19,853 nucleotides of DNA from an uncultured Paracoccaceae bacterium (GTDB lineage: Bacteria > Pseudomonadota > Alphaproteobacteria > Rhodobacterales > Rhodobacteraceae): contig CALHST010000147.1 in NCBI GenBank assembly GCA_938038825.1, positions 1 to 19,853 on the forward strand, given 5' to 3'. The translations under genes and the position numbers were made by a program. This document shows positions 6,442 through 13,654 of the stretch, piece after piece. Numbering within the stretch: the stretch's first letter is position 1; each line of letters opens with the position of its first letter. Under the pieces are notes generated by a model. The model saw only the letters and a program-made list of their open reading frames with translations. It did not search any database and was not told where the DNA came from.

Positions 6442-7338
6442 TTGGTAGAAAGCACTCAGAATACGCCACCCGTAAATGGGGGCGGGGCGCACAACGATGA
6501 TGACGCGTTGAGCTTCAACAAGTACGATCGCAGAAGCTTGTCTTATGCGTCGACATTTGAAGATCCGTGGAAATCCACGATCATCCGTGTGATGGAGGCG
6601 TTTACAGGCAAGCTCACCATTCTTCGTCTCATTCGGAAATTTGAAAAACGCGGTGCTCCTTCGGGGCAGGCGTTTTGGCGTGCGTGTTTGGATGTCATGG
6701 GCATTGATCTGACAACCCCGCAACATCAGCTGGACCGCATTCCAAAAGAAGGCCCCGTGATCGTCGTGGCCAACCACCCGCATGGCATGGTGGACGGCAT
6801 GATCTTTGGGGATCTGATTGGGCGTGTGCGACCCGACTACCGAATTTTGACGCGCTCCTTGCTTACGGCGATTGACGAAGTGGCGGGCAGCTTCATGATC
6901 CCGGTGCCTTTTCCGCATGACGAGGACGCGCAGCGAAAGATGGTTGAAATGCGCGCCAGGGCTATGAAGCACTTGGCGGAAGGCGGGGTTGTGGCCTTGT
7001 TTCCATCGGGTGTTGTGGCGTCATCAGATACGATGTTTGGCCCCGCGATTGAGCGTGAGTGGAACGTTTTTACGGCCAAGATGATCCGCAAATCGGGCGC
7101 CACAGTGGTGCCTATGCGTTTTCCCGGGCAAAACAGCAGGGCCTATCAAATTGCTAACAAGATTTCACCGATCATGCGGCAAGGATTGCTGCTGCACGAG
7201 ATCGTGTATTCGCTGAACAAACCGCAAGGGCCGGTTGTCGGCCATCCCATTGACCCTGAAGTCGTCGAAGGCTTCCGTGACGAGCCACGCAAGTTTATGG
7301 CATGGCTGCGCGAACATACGATGGCGTTAAAGGATTGA
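6442..7338 (+). CDS. PlsC-like lysophospholipid acyltransferase family protein
   Basis: Probably transfers an acyl chain to a lysolipid or related acceptor at the inner membrane; the substrate is unknown. Block I is NHPHGMVDG (111-119), in which His112 and Asp118 are separated by five residues instead of the four of classical PlsC. Block III reads FPSG (187-190) rather than FPEG. These variants resemble the NHPxGxxDG branch that includes ornithine-lipid type acyltransferases. An N-terminal extension of about 100 residues precedes the domain. Start TTG 6442 is chosen because AGGGGAAAAGG lies at 6422-6432; an in-frame TTG at 6508 is possible. There is no obvious functional link to the PTS genes, and a hairpin separates it from ptsH. 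It converges on hbdA with 13 bp between stop codons. Confidence 0.82.
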   Translation: MVESTQNTPPVNGGGAHNDDDALSFNKYDRRSLSYASTFEDPWKSTIIRVMEAFTGKLTILRLIRKFEKRGAPSGQAFWRACLDVMGIDLTTPQHQLDRIPKEGPVIVVANHPHGMVDGMIFGDLIGRVRPDYRILTRSLLTAIDEVAGSFMIPVPFPHDEDAQRKMVEMRARAMKHLAEGGVVALFPSGVVASSDTMFGPAIEREWNVFTAKMIRKSGATVVPMRFPGQNSRAYQIANKISPIMRQGLLLHEIVYSLNKPQGPVVGHPIDPEVVEGFRDEPRKFMAWLREHTMALKD

Positions 7339-7351
7339 TGGTGACGCGTCT

Positions 7352-8227
7352 TTAACGGGTCGGAACGGGTGTGTCCCCGCGGTAATCATAAAAGCCGCGC
7401 TGTGTTTTACGCCCTAGCCACCCGGCCTCGACATATTTGGTCAAAAGCGGGCAGGGGCGATATTTGGTGTCTGCCAAGCCGTCATGCAGGACGTTCATAA
7501 TCGCCAGACACGTATCCAGCCCAATGAAATCCGCGAGTTCCAAAGGGCCCATTGGATGGTTGGCGCCCAAACGCATCGAACTGTCGATGGATTCGACGTT
7601 CCCGACGCCTTCATAAAGCGTATAGACCGCCTCGTTGATCATCGGCATTAAGATCCGGTTCACGATAAAGGCAGGAAAATCCTCGGCGCTGGCCGATGTT
7701 TTGCCCAAACGATCCACAACGGCTTTGCAGGCACTGAAGGTTTCTTGATCCGTGGCAATTCCGCGGATCAGCTCCACCAGTTGCATCACCGGAACAGGGT
7801 TCATGAAGTGAAACCCCATGAATTTTTCCGGACGATCTGTGCGGCTTGCCAGCCGCGTGATCGAAATGGACGAGGTATTTGATGTTAGGATTGTATGAGG
7901 CTGCACATGGGGCAGAAGGTCTTCGAATATGGCCTGCTTGACTGTTTCACGTTCTGTCGCAGATTCGATGACCAAGTCCGCTGCACCCATATCAGCAAGA
8001 GATGTTGACGTACGAATCCGGGCCAATGCTGCGGCTTTGTCTTCTTGGGAAATAGTATCGCGGCTGACTTGCCGAACAAGGTTTTTGTCGATGCGGGCAA
8101 TGGCCGCGCCAAGTGCATCTTCGGAAATATCACTCAGCAACACATCATATCCCGCCACGGCCATAACATGTGCAATCCCGTTGCCCATTTGGCCCGCACC
8201 GATCACGGCCACTGTTTTGATTTCCAT
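7352..8227 (-). CDS. 3-hydroxybutyryl-CoA dehydrogenase
   Basis: Cytoplasmic NAD(P)-dependent oxidoreductase interconverting acetoacetyl-CoA and 3-hydroxybutyryl-CoA. The Rossmann motif GAGQMGNG covers residues 10-17, the catalytic region GFHFMNPVPVMQLVE contains His140 and Glu152, and the C-terminal 3HCDH domain contains NHPMGPLELADFIGLD. The 291-residue length is typical. The ATG at 8227 gives MEIKTVAVIGAG; the frame extends upstream to 8302, but that sequence is not family-like. Promoter and ribosome-binding site are weak by eye. In related genomes it lies next to etfBA; here a plus-strand gene intervenes. The likely role is in polyhydroxybutyrate or acyl-CoA metabolism. The name hbd or hbdA is commonly used. 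Confidence 0.94.
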   Translation of the reverse strand: MEIKTVAVIGAGQMGNGIAHVMAVAGYDVLLSDISEDALGAAIARIDKNLVRQVSRDTISQEDKAAALARIRTSTSLADMGAADLVIESATERETVKQAIFEDLLPHVQPHTILTSNTSSISITRLASRTDRPEKFMGFHFMNPVPVMQLVELIRGIATDQETFSACKAVVDRLGKTSASAEDFPAFIVNRILMPMINEAVYTLYEGVGNVESIDSSMRLGANHPMGPLELADFIGLDTCLAIMNVLHDGLADTKYRPCPLLTKYVEAGWLGRKTQRGFYDYRGDTPVPTR

Positions 8228-8381
8228 GTTTTTGCCCCACATTGTTGCGGCGCAGCATAGGCCCGGAGTGTGGTCATCAGCAAGCCCCTGTACCTGATCC
8301 ATATTGAAACGATTTGTGCGTTTAGGAATTTTGCAAGATTCGTCTGTCAGGTTGGTCTCGTGGGAAAATTTGGTGGGTGTT

Positions 8382-9203
8382 ATGACCTTTGATGCATTGG
8401 GCGATGCCGCCCTTGATTATTTGCCGTGTCGGTATGAAAACTCGAAACTTTTGTTTAGGGGGCCTCGACAGGATTTATCAAAACCGTATGTCGCGTTCTT
8501 TGGCGGTACCGAAACATATGGCAAGTTTATTGAAATGCCGTTTGTGGAACAGTTGAATGGCGCGTTGCCATTGAATTGCGTCAATTTCGGATGTCTGAAC
8601 GCAGGGGTGGATGTTTTCTTGCATGATCCATTCCTGCCGGACGCGGCCAGACGCGCGGATGTGACGGTTCTTCAAGTTCCGTCAGCGCAGAACATGACAA
8701 ATCGACTGTACTCTGTGCATCCGCGCAGGAATGACCGATTTGTTGCAGCCACGCGCATGTTGAACACGATCTTTCCAGATGTGGATTTTGCGGGCTTTCA
8801 TTTCAACAAGCACATGCTGAAGCATTTGCGCGAGGTTTCGCCAGATCGTTATCGCATTGTGGAACAAGAATTGTCCCATGCATGGACAGCACGGATGGAA
8901 ACATTGTTGACCCGGATTTCCGGTCGGGTTGTTTTGTTGTGGGTTTCTGCGCGCACACCTGATGAAATGGATCGCATAGAGATTGATCCAATGCATGTGA
9001 CCCGCGAAATGTTGGTGCACATGACGACGAAAGTGACGGAGTTTGTCGAAGTTACGTTAAGCCCGGACGCTTTGGCAGCACCTTTGCAGGGGATGGTTTT
9101 CAATCAAATGGAAGCTCCGGCTGCGCGCGAGATGCTGGGCTTGCAGGCCCATAACGAAGTATTCGCTGCATTGCATCCGGTTCTGGAGAGAATGCTGCAA
9201 TAA
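8382..9203 (+). CDS. DUF6473 family protein
   Basis: I recognise this as a Roseobacter-group family (DUF6473) without known function. The 273-residue protein starts MTFDALGDAALDYLP and contains VAFFGGTETYGKF (37-49) and VNFGCLNAGVDVF (67-79). These glycine-rich turns following strands recall SGNH/GDSL hydrolases, although the family serine would be threonine or glycine here, so that is only a suggestion. There are no signal peptide or membrane segments. Start ATG 8382 is chosen over the longer frame from 8304 because residues before it are not protein-like; GGTGGGT at 8372-8378 may serve as ribosome-binding site. It is divergent from hbdA (154 bp) and convergent with etfA. Confidence 0.75.
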   Translation: MTFDALGDAALDYLPCRYENSKLLFRGPRQDLSKPYVAFFGGTETYGKFIEMPFVEQLNGALPLNCVNFGCLNAGVDVFLHDPFLPDAARRADVTVLQVPSAQNMTNRLYSVHPRRNDRFVAATRMLNTIFPDVDFAGFHFNKHMLKHLREVSPDRYRIVEQELSHAWTARMETLLTRISGRVVLLWVSARTPDEMDRIEIDPMHVTREMLVHMTTKVTEFVEVTLSPDALAAPLQGMVFNQMEAPAAREMLGLQAHNEVFAALHPVLERMLQ

Positions 9204-9206
9204 CAA

Positions 9207-9237
9207 AAAAGGCTCTCTGATTGTCAGAGAGCCTTTT
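9207..9237. terminator. Bidirectional intrinsic terminator between DUF6473 gene and etfA
   Basis: A perfect 14-bp inverted repeat: AAAAGGCTCTCTGA (9207-9220), loop TTG, TCAGAGAGCCTTTT (9224-9237). The A-run on one side and T-run on the other let it terminate transcripts from both strands. It begins three bases after the DUF6473 stop and ends 21 bases from the etfA stop. Confidence 0.93.
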
Positions 9238-9258
9238 CAATTGTTTGATTAGGGCCGA

Positions 9259-10188
9259 TTAGCCCAGTTTTTCAGTCAGTTCTGGTACCGCATCAAAAAG
9301 GTCGGCAACCAAGCCAAAGTCGGCAACTTGGAAGATCGGTGCCTCTTCGTCTTTGTTGATTGCAACGATGATTTTGCTGTCTTTCATGCCGGCCAAGTGC
9401 TGAATCGCACCCGAGATACCAACAGCGACATACAAATCAGGGGCAACAACTTTACCTGTTTGACCGACCTGCCAGTCGTTCGGGGCATACCCTGAGTCAA
9501 CTGCTGCACGGGATGCACCGACGGCTGCGCCCAAGGCGTCTGCCAGTTTTTCGATCAGTGCGAAATCCTCTTCGGACCCAACACCGCGACCACCGGAAAC
9601 AACAACACCCGCGGATGTCAGCTCGGGGCGGTCGCTTGCAGCAACCTTGTCTTCCACCCATGAGGACAGGCCAGGATCAGCGGCAGCAGACACAGTTTCA
9701 ACCGAGGCAGAGCCGCCTTCGCCAGCCGCGTCAAACGTGGATGTGCGAAATGTGATCACTTTTTTTGCGTCATTTGATTTGACCGTTTGGATCGCGTTAC
9801 CCGCATAGATCGGGCGTTCGAAGGTGTTGCCATCGACGACGCCGGACGCATCAGAGATCACCATAACGTCAAGCAGTGCCGCAACACGTGGCATGACATT
9901 CTTTGCGTCTGTCGTCGCGGGGGCGACGATGTGTTCGTAGTCGCCTGCCAAAGACACCAGCAATGCCGCGGTCGATTCCGCCATGCGATGCCCAAGCGAC
10001 GCATCCTCGGCGACTAATACTTTGGACACGCCGTCGATTTTAGCCGCCGCGTCGCCTGCCGCAGCAGCAGAGCCACCCGCGCACAGAACTGTAACATCAC
10101 CCAGTTGCTTTGCCGCTGTAACCGCTTTGGACGTTGCGTCCATCGCCAATTCGCCGTCGGTCACTTCTGCCAGAAGAAGTACAGCCAT
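9259..10188 (-). CDS. etfA: Electron transfer flavoprotein alpha subunit
   Basis: FAD-bearing subunit of ETF, which passes electrons from acyl-CoA dehydrogenases to ETF:ubiquinone oxidoreductase. The C-terminal FAD-binding domain shows SGGRGVGS (198-205), GASRAAVD (224-231), GQTGK (242-246), GISGAIQH (257-264) and INKDEEAPIFQVADFG (277-292). The 309-residue length is normal for a group I ETF. The start ATG overlaps the etfB stop by one base (TAATG), indicating translational coupling. Transcription ends at the bidirectional terminator 9207-9237. Confidence 0.98.
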   Translation of the reverse strand: MAVLLLAEVTDGELAMDATSKAVTAAKQLGDVTVLCAGGSAAAAGDAAAKIDGVSKVLVAEDASLGHRMAESTAALLVSLAGDYEHIVAPATTDAKNVMPRVAALLDVMVISDASGVVDGNTFERPIYAGNAIQTVKSNDAKKVITFRTSTFDAAGEGGSASVETVSAAADPGLSSWVEDKVAASDRPELTSAGVVVSGGRGVGSEEDFALIEKLADALGAAVGASRAAVDSGYAPNDWQVGQTGKVVAPDLYVAVGISGAIQHLAGMKDSKIIVAINKDEEAPIFQVADFGLVADLFDAVPELTEKLG

Positions 10189-10946
10189 TATACTGCCCCC
10201 GCGTCTTTGAGTTTCGTTACCAGCTCGTCAACCGAGCCCACTTTGATACCCGCCGCACGTGTTGCAGGTTCTTCGGTCTTTACGACTTCCAATCGGGGTG
10301 CAACGTCGACGCCGTAATCGTCTGCTGTCTTTTCATCCAAAGGCTTCTTCTTTGCCTTCATGATGTTCGGCAGCGACGCATAGCGCGGTTCGTTCAACCG
10401 CAAATCCACAGTGATGATTGTGGGCATGCTCACTTCGATGGTTTGCAAGCCGCCATCCACTTCGCGTGTGACTTTGGCTTTGTCAGCTGCGATTTCAACT
10501 TCAGAGGCAAAGGTCGCTTGGCTCCAACCCAGAAGGGCGGATAGCATTTGGCCAGTTGCGTTCATATCGTTGTCGATGGCTTGCTTACCGCACAGAACCA
10601 ATCCGGGCTGCTCTGCCTCGACCACTTTGGCCAAGATTTTTGCAACGCTCAGGGGTTCGATGTCATTGTGCACGTCATCCGCCGCAATCACCAAAATCGC
10701 GCGGTCGGCGCCCATCGCCAAGGCCGTGCGCAGGGTCTCTTGGGATTGCTTCACACCGACAGAGACCGCGATCACTTCGTCCGCTTGGCCTGCCTCTTTC
10801 AAACGGATGGCCTGTTCTACAGCAATCTCGTCAAAAGGGTTCATCGACATTTTTACGTTGGCGAGATCTACTCCGCTGCCATCCGCTTTGACGCGAACTT
10901 TCACATTGTAATCGATCACGCGCTTGACCGGTACGAGGACCTTCAT
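10188..10946 (-). CDS. etfB: Electron transfer flavoprotein beta subunit
   Basis: AMP-binding partner of EtfA that docks with acyl-CoA dehydrogenases. The protein starts MKVLVPVKRVIDYNVKVRV. It has GKQAIDNDMNATGQM (120-134) and the signature VDLRLNEPRYASLPNIMKAKK (180-200), in which Leu192 corresponds to the recognition-loop leucine of human ETF. There are 252 residues. The ATG at 10946 is chosen over an in-frame ATG at 10970 because AGGAG lies 8 bases upstream of it, while the upper ATG lies within an inverted repeat and has no ribosome-binding site. Confidence 0.97.
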   Translation of the reverse strand: MKVLVPVKRVIDYNVKVRVKADGSGVDLANVKMSMNPFDEIAVEQAIRLKEAGQADEVIAVSVGVKQSQETLRTALAMGADRAILVIAADDVHNDIEPLSVAKILAKVVEAEQPGLVLCGKQAIDNDMNATGQMLSALLGWSQATFASEVEIAADKAKVTREVDGGLQTIEVSMPTIITVDLRLNEPRYASLPNIMKAKKKPLDEKTADDYGVDVAPRLEVVKTEEPATRAAGIKVGSVDELVTKLKDAGAV

Positions 10947-11139
10947 TGCGGTATCTCCTAATGGTTTCATGCAGGCAAATGGGCCTGCACGTGCATAAAT
11001 CTCGTCTCAGATATCGAAGCTGCGGACTGCGCAACAGGATAAAATCGACATTCGCCCATATTCTGACGTCGCGTTTGTGAAATTCCAACCGTTTTTTTCA
11101 CGGAAAGTGCAACTTTGTGATGGAACCGTAGATCAGATT
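10947..11139 (-). promoter_or_regulatory. etfB leader with inverted repeat
   Basis: A 193-bp gap precedes etfB. Between 10970 and 10989 it holds a perfect 7-bp inverted repeat, TGCAGGC-AAATGG-GCCTGCA, whose near end is 23 bp from the etfB start, just ahead of the ribosome-binding site. It could form an RNA hairpin or be a repressor site. The gap is long enough for a separate etfBA promoter, so etfBA may be transcribed independently of the adenosyltransferase. I could not pick a convincing -35/-10 pair. Confidence 0.4.
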
Positions 11140-11712
11140 CTAGCGATTTGCGCCCGGAACCCACAGAACATCATCTTTGCCACCGTTATTTGCAACGCGA
11201 GCAGCCACGAAGAACCAGTCGCTGAGGCGGTTCAGGTATTTCACGGCGGCGGGGTTGATGGCTTCCATAGTAGCCAATTCAACAGACAGCCGTTCTGCAC
11301 GGCGCGCCACTGTCCGGCACACGTGCAAATGCGCAGACAAGGCTGATCCACCGGGCAGAATAAAGCTGCGCAGCGGTTCCAGATCGGCGTTCATAGCGTC
11401 GATCTCTGCCTCCAGGCGTTCAACCTGCGCTGTAACCATGCGCAAAGGGGGATATTCAGACTCGGCATCTTTTTCCATGTCGGGGCGACACATATCTGCA
11501 CCCAAATCAAACAGATCATTTTGAATGCGCGACAACGCCACGTCCATGTCACCATCTGCGACCAAGCGTGCAACGCCTACGAAAGAGTTCAACTCGTCTG
11601 AAGTGCCATAGGCCGTAACGCGCATGGCATGCTTTGCGACCCGGGTTCCATTACCCAAGGCCGTTTCGCCCGCGTCTCCGGTTTTTGTGTAGATCTTGTT
11701 GAGAACAACCAT
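11140..11712 (-). CDS. PduO-type cob(I)yrinic acid a,c-diamide / cob(I)alamin adenosyltransferase
   Basis: Transfers the adenosyl group of ATP to Co(I) corrinoid, making coenzyme B12 for mutases or ribonucleotide reductase. The 190-residue protein has the N-terminal ATP-binding motif YTKTGDAGETAL (8-19), FILPGG (117-122), the CRTVARRAER helix (132-141) and YLNRLSDWFFVAARVAN (159-175), all diagnostic of the PduO family. Start ATG 11712 overlaps the stop of the upstream small membrane protein by one base (TGATG), so the two are translationally coupled. Whether the preferred substrate is the cobyrinic diamide or cobalamin cannot be told from sequence. Confidence 0.95.
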   Translation of the reverse strand: MVVLNKIYTKTGDAGETALGNGTRVAKHAMRVTAYGTSDELNSFVGVARLVADGDMDVALSRIQNDLFDLGADMCRPDMEKDAESEYPPLRMVTAQVERLEAEIDAMNADLEPLRSFILPGGSALSAHLHVCRTVARRAERLSVELATMEAINPAAVKYLNRLSDWFFVAARVANNGGKDDVLWVPGANR

Positions 11713-11921
11713 CAGTTTCCGCCCCCTCCGCGGATTGCGACAAGGATGAGGATCAAGACAACAGCGCACGCTTGCACGATAATCCGAAGCCGCATCATTT
11801 TGTTGGAACGCACACTGGAGTCCTTGCCGCCTTTGGCAAAACTGCCAAGCCCAAGGGCCAGAATAACAACCACGCCAAGGCAAAGCAGCATGATGGCGAT
11901 GAATAGCGGATCTTGAGCCAT
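11712..11921 (-). CDS. Small protein with two transmembrane segments
   Basis: A 69-residue protein with two hydrophobic helices, about 6-27 (FIAIMLLCLGVVVILALGLG) and 46-62 (RIIVQACAVVLILILVAI). They are joined by a short charged loop with SSVRSNKMMRLR and followed by a glycine-rich tail. It fits the family annotated as twin transmembrane protein in Rhodobacterales, which recurs beside the adenosyltransferase and etfBA (from memory of synteny). Function is unknown; the coupled reading frames suggest a role linked to the adenosyltransferase. The ATG at 11921 has GAGGG 5 bases upstream. Confidence 0.85.
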   Translation of the reverse strand: MAQDPLFIAIMLLCLGVVVILALGLGSFAKGGKDSSVRSNKMMRLRIIVQACAVVLILILVAIRGGGGN

Positions 11922-11981
11922 TGAACCCTCGTGTTTAGTGATGTGACTTATCTAGATGCAATTGCCACAAAGACCAGCGCT

Positions 11982-12812
11982 TTAGCCACGTGACAGAATG
12001 TTATCCAACATGCGTGTTGGCAAAATGCGCCGCAAAGTTCCCATGATATAGGTTGGGGTTGTGACGTAATAACGCGGCTTTGGACGTGTGGCTGTGACGG
12101 CCTTGAGCAGTTTTTTCGTGACGGCAGACGCGGGAAGTTCGAATTTATCTGGGCCTGCACTGGAATATAGCCGCTGCATCAGCTTCATGCGATATTGTTC
12201 CGCCCGAGGCGAGCTTTCCCAATCAATCCAATGTTCGAAGTGCGGAATAGAATTCACGCGGATCTTGGACGTGATGGGGCCGGGTTCGATCAGAACAACT
12301 TCGATCGGGGTGTCTTTCAATTCGATCCGCAACGTGTCGGTCAGCCCTTCCAGTGCGAACTTGGTCGAATTGTAAGCGCCCCTCCAAGGCATCGTCACAA
12401 AGCCAAGAACCGAAGAGCATTGCAGAATGCGGCCATGCCCTTGGGCGCGCATCACTGGAATGACGGCACGCGATAGCTCGTGCCAACCAAAGAAATTCGC
12501 CTCAAAGATTGCGCGCAGCGCGTTTGTTGGCAGGTCCTCGACCGCGCCGGGAATCGCATAAGCGCCGTTGTTGAACACCGCGTCCAATGTGCCGCCCGTT
12601 GCTTCCAACGTCTTGGCCAATCCGATCAGAATGCTGTCCGTATCCGTGTAATCGATCCGTGGGCTTTCAAAGCCCTCAGCCTGCAAGCGTGCACAATCTT
12701 CGGCCATGCGGCACGATGCAAACACGCGCCAACCTGCGGCGCGCATTCCATGTGCTGCGTCATAACCAATGCCCGAGGAGCACCCGGTAATAAGGATAGA
12801 TTTCTGTGTCAT
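11982..12812 (-). CDS. Short-chain dehydrogenase/reductase (SDR) family oxidoreductase
   Basis: Classical NAD(P)-dependent SDR of 276 residues. Cofactor motif TGCSSGIG spans 9-16 and NNGAY 81-85. Asn106 is in EANFFG, and the catalytic set is Ser134 with Y147-x3-K151 in YNSTK. The C-terminal half has the IEPGPI motif followed by a longer variable region that sets the substrate, which I cannot predict. The ATG at 12812 gives MTQKSILITG, the usual SDR beginning. The gaps are 51 bp from the upstream SH3 gene and 60 bp to the small membrane protein, so a shared transcript is possible. Confidence 0.9.
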   Translation of the reverse strand: MTQKSILITGCSSGIGYDAAHGMRAAGWRVFASCRMAEDCARLQAEGFESPRIDYTDTDSILIGLAKTLEATGGTLDAVFNNGAYAIPGAVEDLPTNALRAIFEANFFGWHELSRAVIPVMRAQGHGRILQCSSVLGFVTMPWRGAYNSTKFALEGLTDTLRIELKDTPIEVVLIEPGPITSKIRVNSIPHFEHWIDWESSPRAEQYRMKLMQRLYSSAGPDKFELPASAVTKKLLKAVTATRPKPRYYVTTPTYIMGTLRRILPTRMLDNILSRG

Positions 12813-12863
12813 AGGACGCACCCCTGCAGGGACTTTGCAGAAAAAGCAAGAGTGCGTAAGGGA

Positions 12864-13442
12864 TCAGCTGCCCGTCAGCAGAAAATCGGCGATCCATCCT
12901 TGGGTGTCATTGTCCACAGACCGGAAGCGCACCCAACCCGTACCCGTATCTTCAAGGACTTCCACTTCGTCCCCGCGCACGAGCCGACCGACAACATTGA
13001 ATGTTGTACCCGGCCCGCCGCGCACGTTCACACGATTGCCGGAAACGACGCGCGTCTCTACAAATCCGATTGTCGTAGTTTGCGGCGCAGGGGCTGCAAC
13101 AGGAGTCGGCTCTGGCACAGGATTGGCGCCAGCAATCAGGCTTGGGATCAGCGTTACACTTTCACCCTGTTGAACGGCCTGAGTAATTGTGGCTTCTGCC
13201 TCAAGCGTCTTTTGCTGTGGAAGGTTAACGGGAACGGCTGCGCGACCTTCAAGAACATCGTCGACGGAAGTCAGGTTCAAAGCCACCCGTGTCACGTCGG
13301 CATTGTCTGTGGTTTGCGCCGTCAATGCATTTGCTTTGTCTTCAGCAAACTGCGCGCTTACGGGTTCAAAATCTGAACCACCGCTCATTTGATAAAAAGC
13401 AAAGCCCAAAAAGGCGAATGTAACCAAGATAAGTCGTACCAT
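12864..13442 (-). CDS. Membrane-anchored bacterial SH3 domain protein
   Basis: A 192-residue protein with an N-terminal membrane anchor or uncleaved signal (about residues 2-19, VRLILVTFAFLGFAFYQM). A low-complexity linker rich in Ala, Pro, Thr and Gln follows (to about 125). A C-terminal SH3b domain of about 62 residues shows NRVNVRGGPGTTFNVVGRL and GTGWVRFRS...GWIADFLL. SH3b domains of this type usually bind peptidoglycan in the periplasm, which would fit the topology. The ATG at 13442 places the hydrophobic segment at the very N-terminus; the frame extends to 13460 but adds only polar residues. Divergent from parC. Confidence 0.85.
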   Translation of the reverse strand: MVRLILVTFAFLGFAFYQMSGGSDFEPVSAQFAEDKANALTAQTTDNADVTRVALNLTSVDDVLEGRAAVPVNLPQQKTLEAEATITQAVQQGESVTLIPSLIAGANPVPEPTPVAAPAPQTTTIGFVETRVVSGNRVNVRGGPGTTFNVVGRLVRGDEVEVLEDTGTGWVRFRSVDNDTQGWIADFLLTGS

Positions 13443-13654
13443 CGAACAAGTCCCCCACACGCAATTCCATGCATGGTCGTCAAAGTGTAAAAGTGCAGTT
13501 CCCCAACTGTATATCTCATTATTGTGATTCTGTGTGAGTGAAGAGTGGGAAATTCCTTACCCTATTCCCTCGTTGCAAAACTGCCTCAGCCGAAAATCAC
13601 AAACAGGTGTTTTGTGTGCTTGAAGGGTAAGAGTAGCCCAGCTACACAGCATGT
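13443..13654. promoter_or_regulatory. Divergent SH3-protein/parC intergenic region
   Basis: This gap should contain promoters for both divergent genes. I could not assign a convincing -35/-10. It holds an 8-bp inverted repeat, CTTACCCT (13556-13563) and AGGGTAAG (13624-13631), with arms 60 bp apart. There is no clear ribosome-binding site near the parC start; the nearest purine run, GAAGGG at 13622-13627, is too far upstream. Confidence 0.35.

Noticed and set aside
6073..6972. 299-codon minus-strand open frame
   Set aside because: It overlaps ptsH and the acyltransferase, whose plus-strand products have clear family motifs. The antisense translation has no recognisable domain and is rich in His, Arg and Ser typical of shadow frames.
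12480..13376. 298-codon plus-strand open frame
   Set aside because: It lies antisense to the SDR and SH3 genes; its translation is Cys/Arg-rich with no motif.
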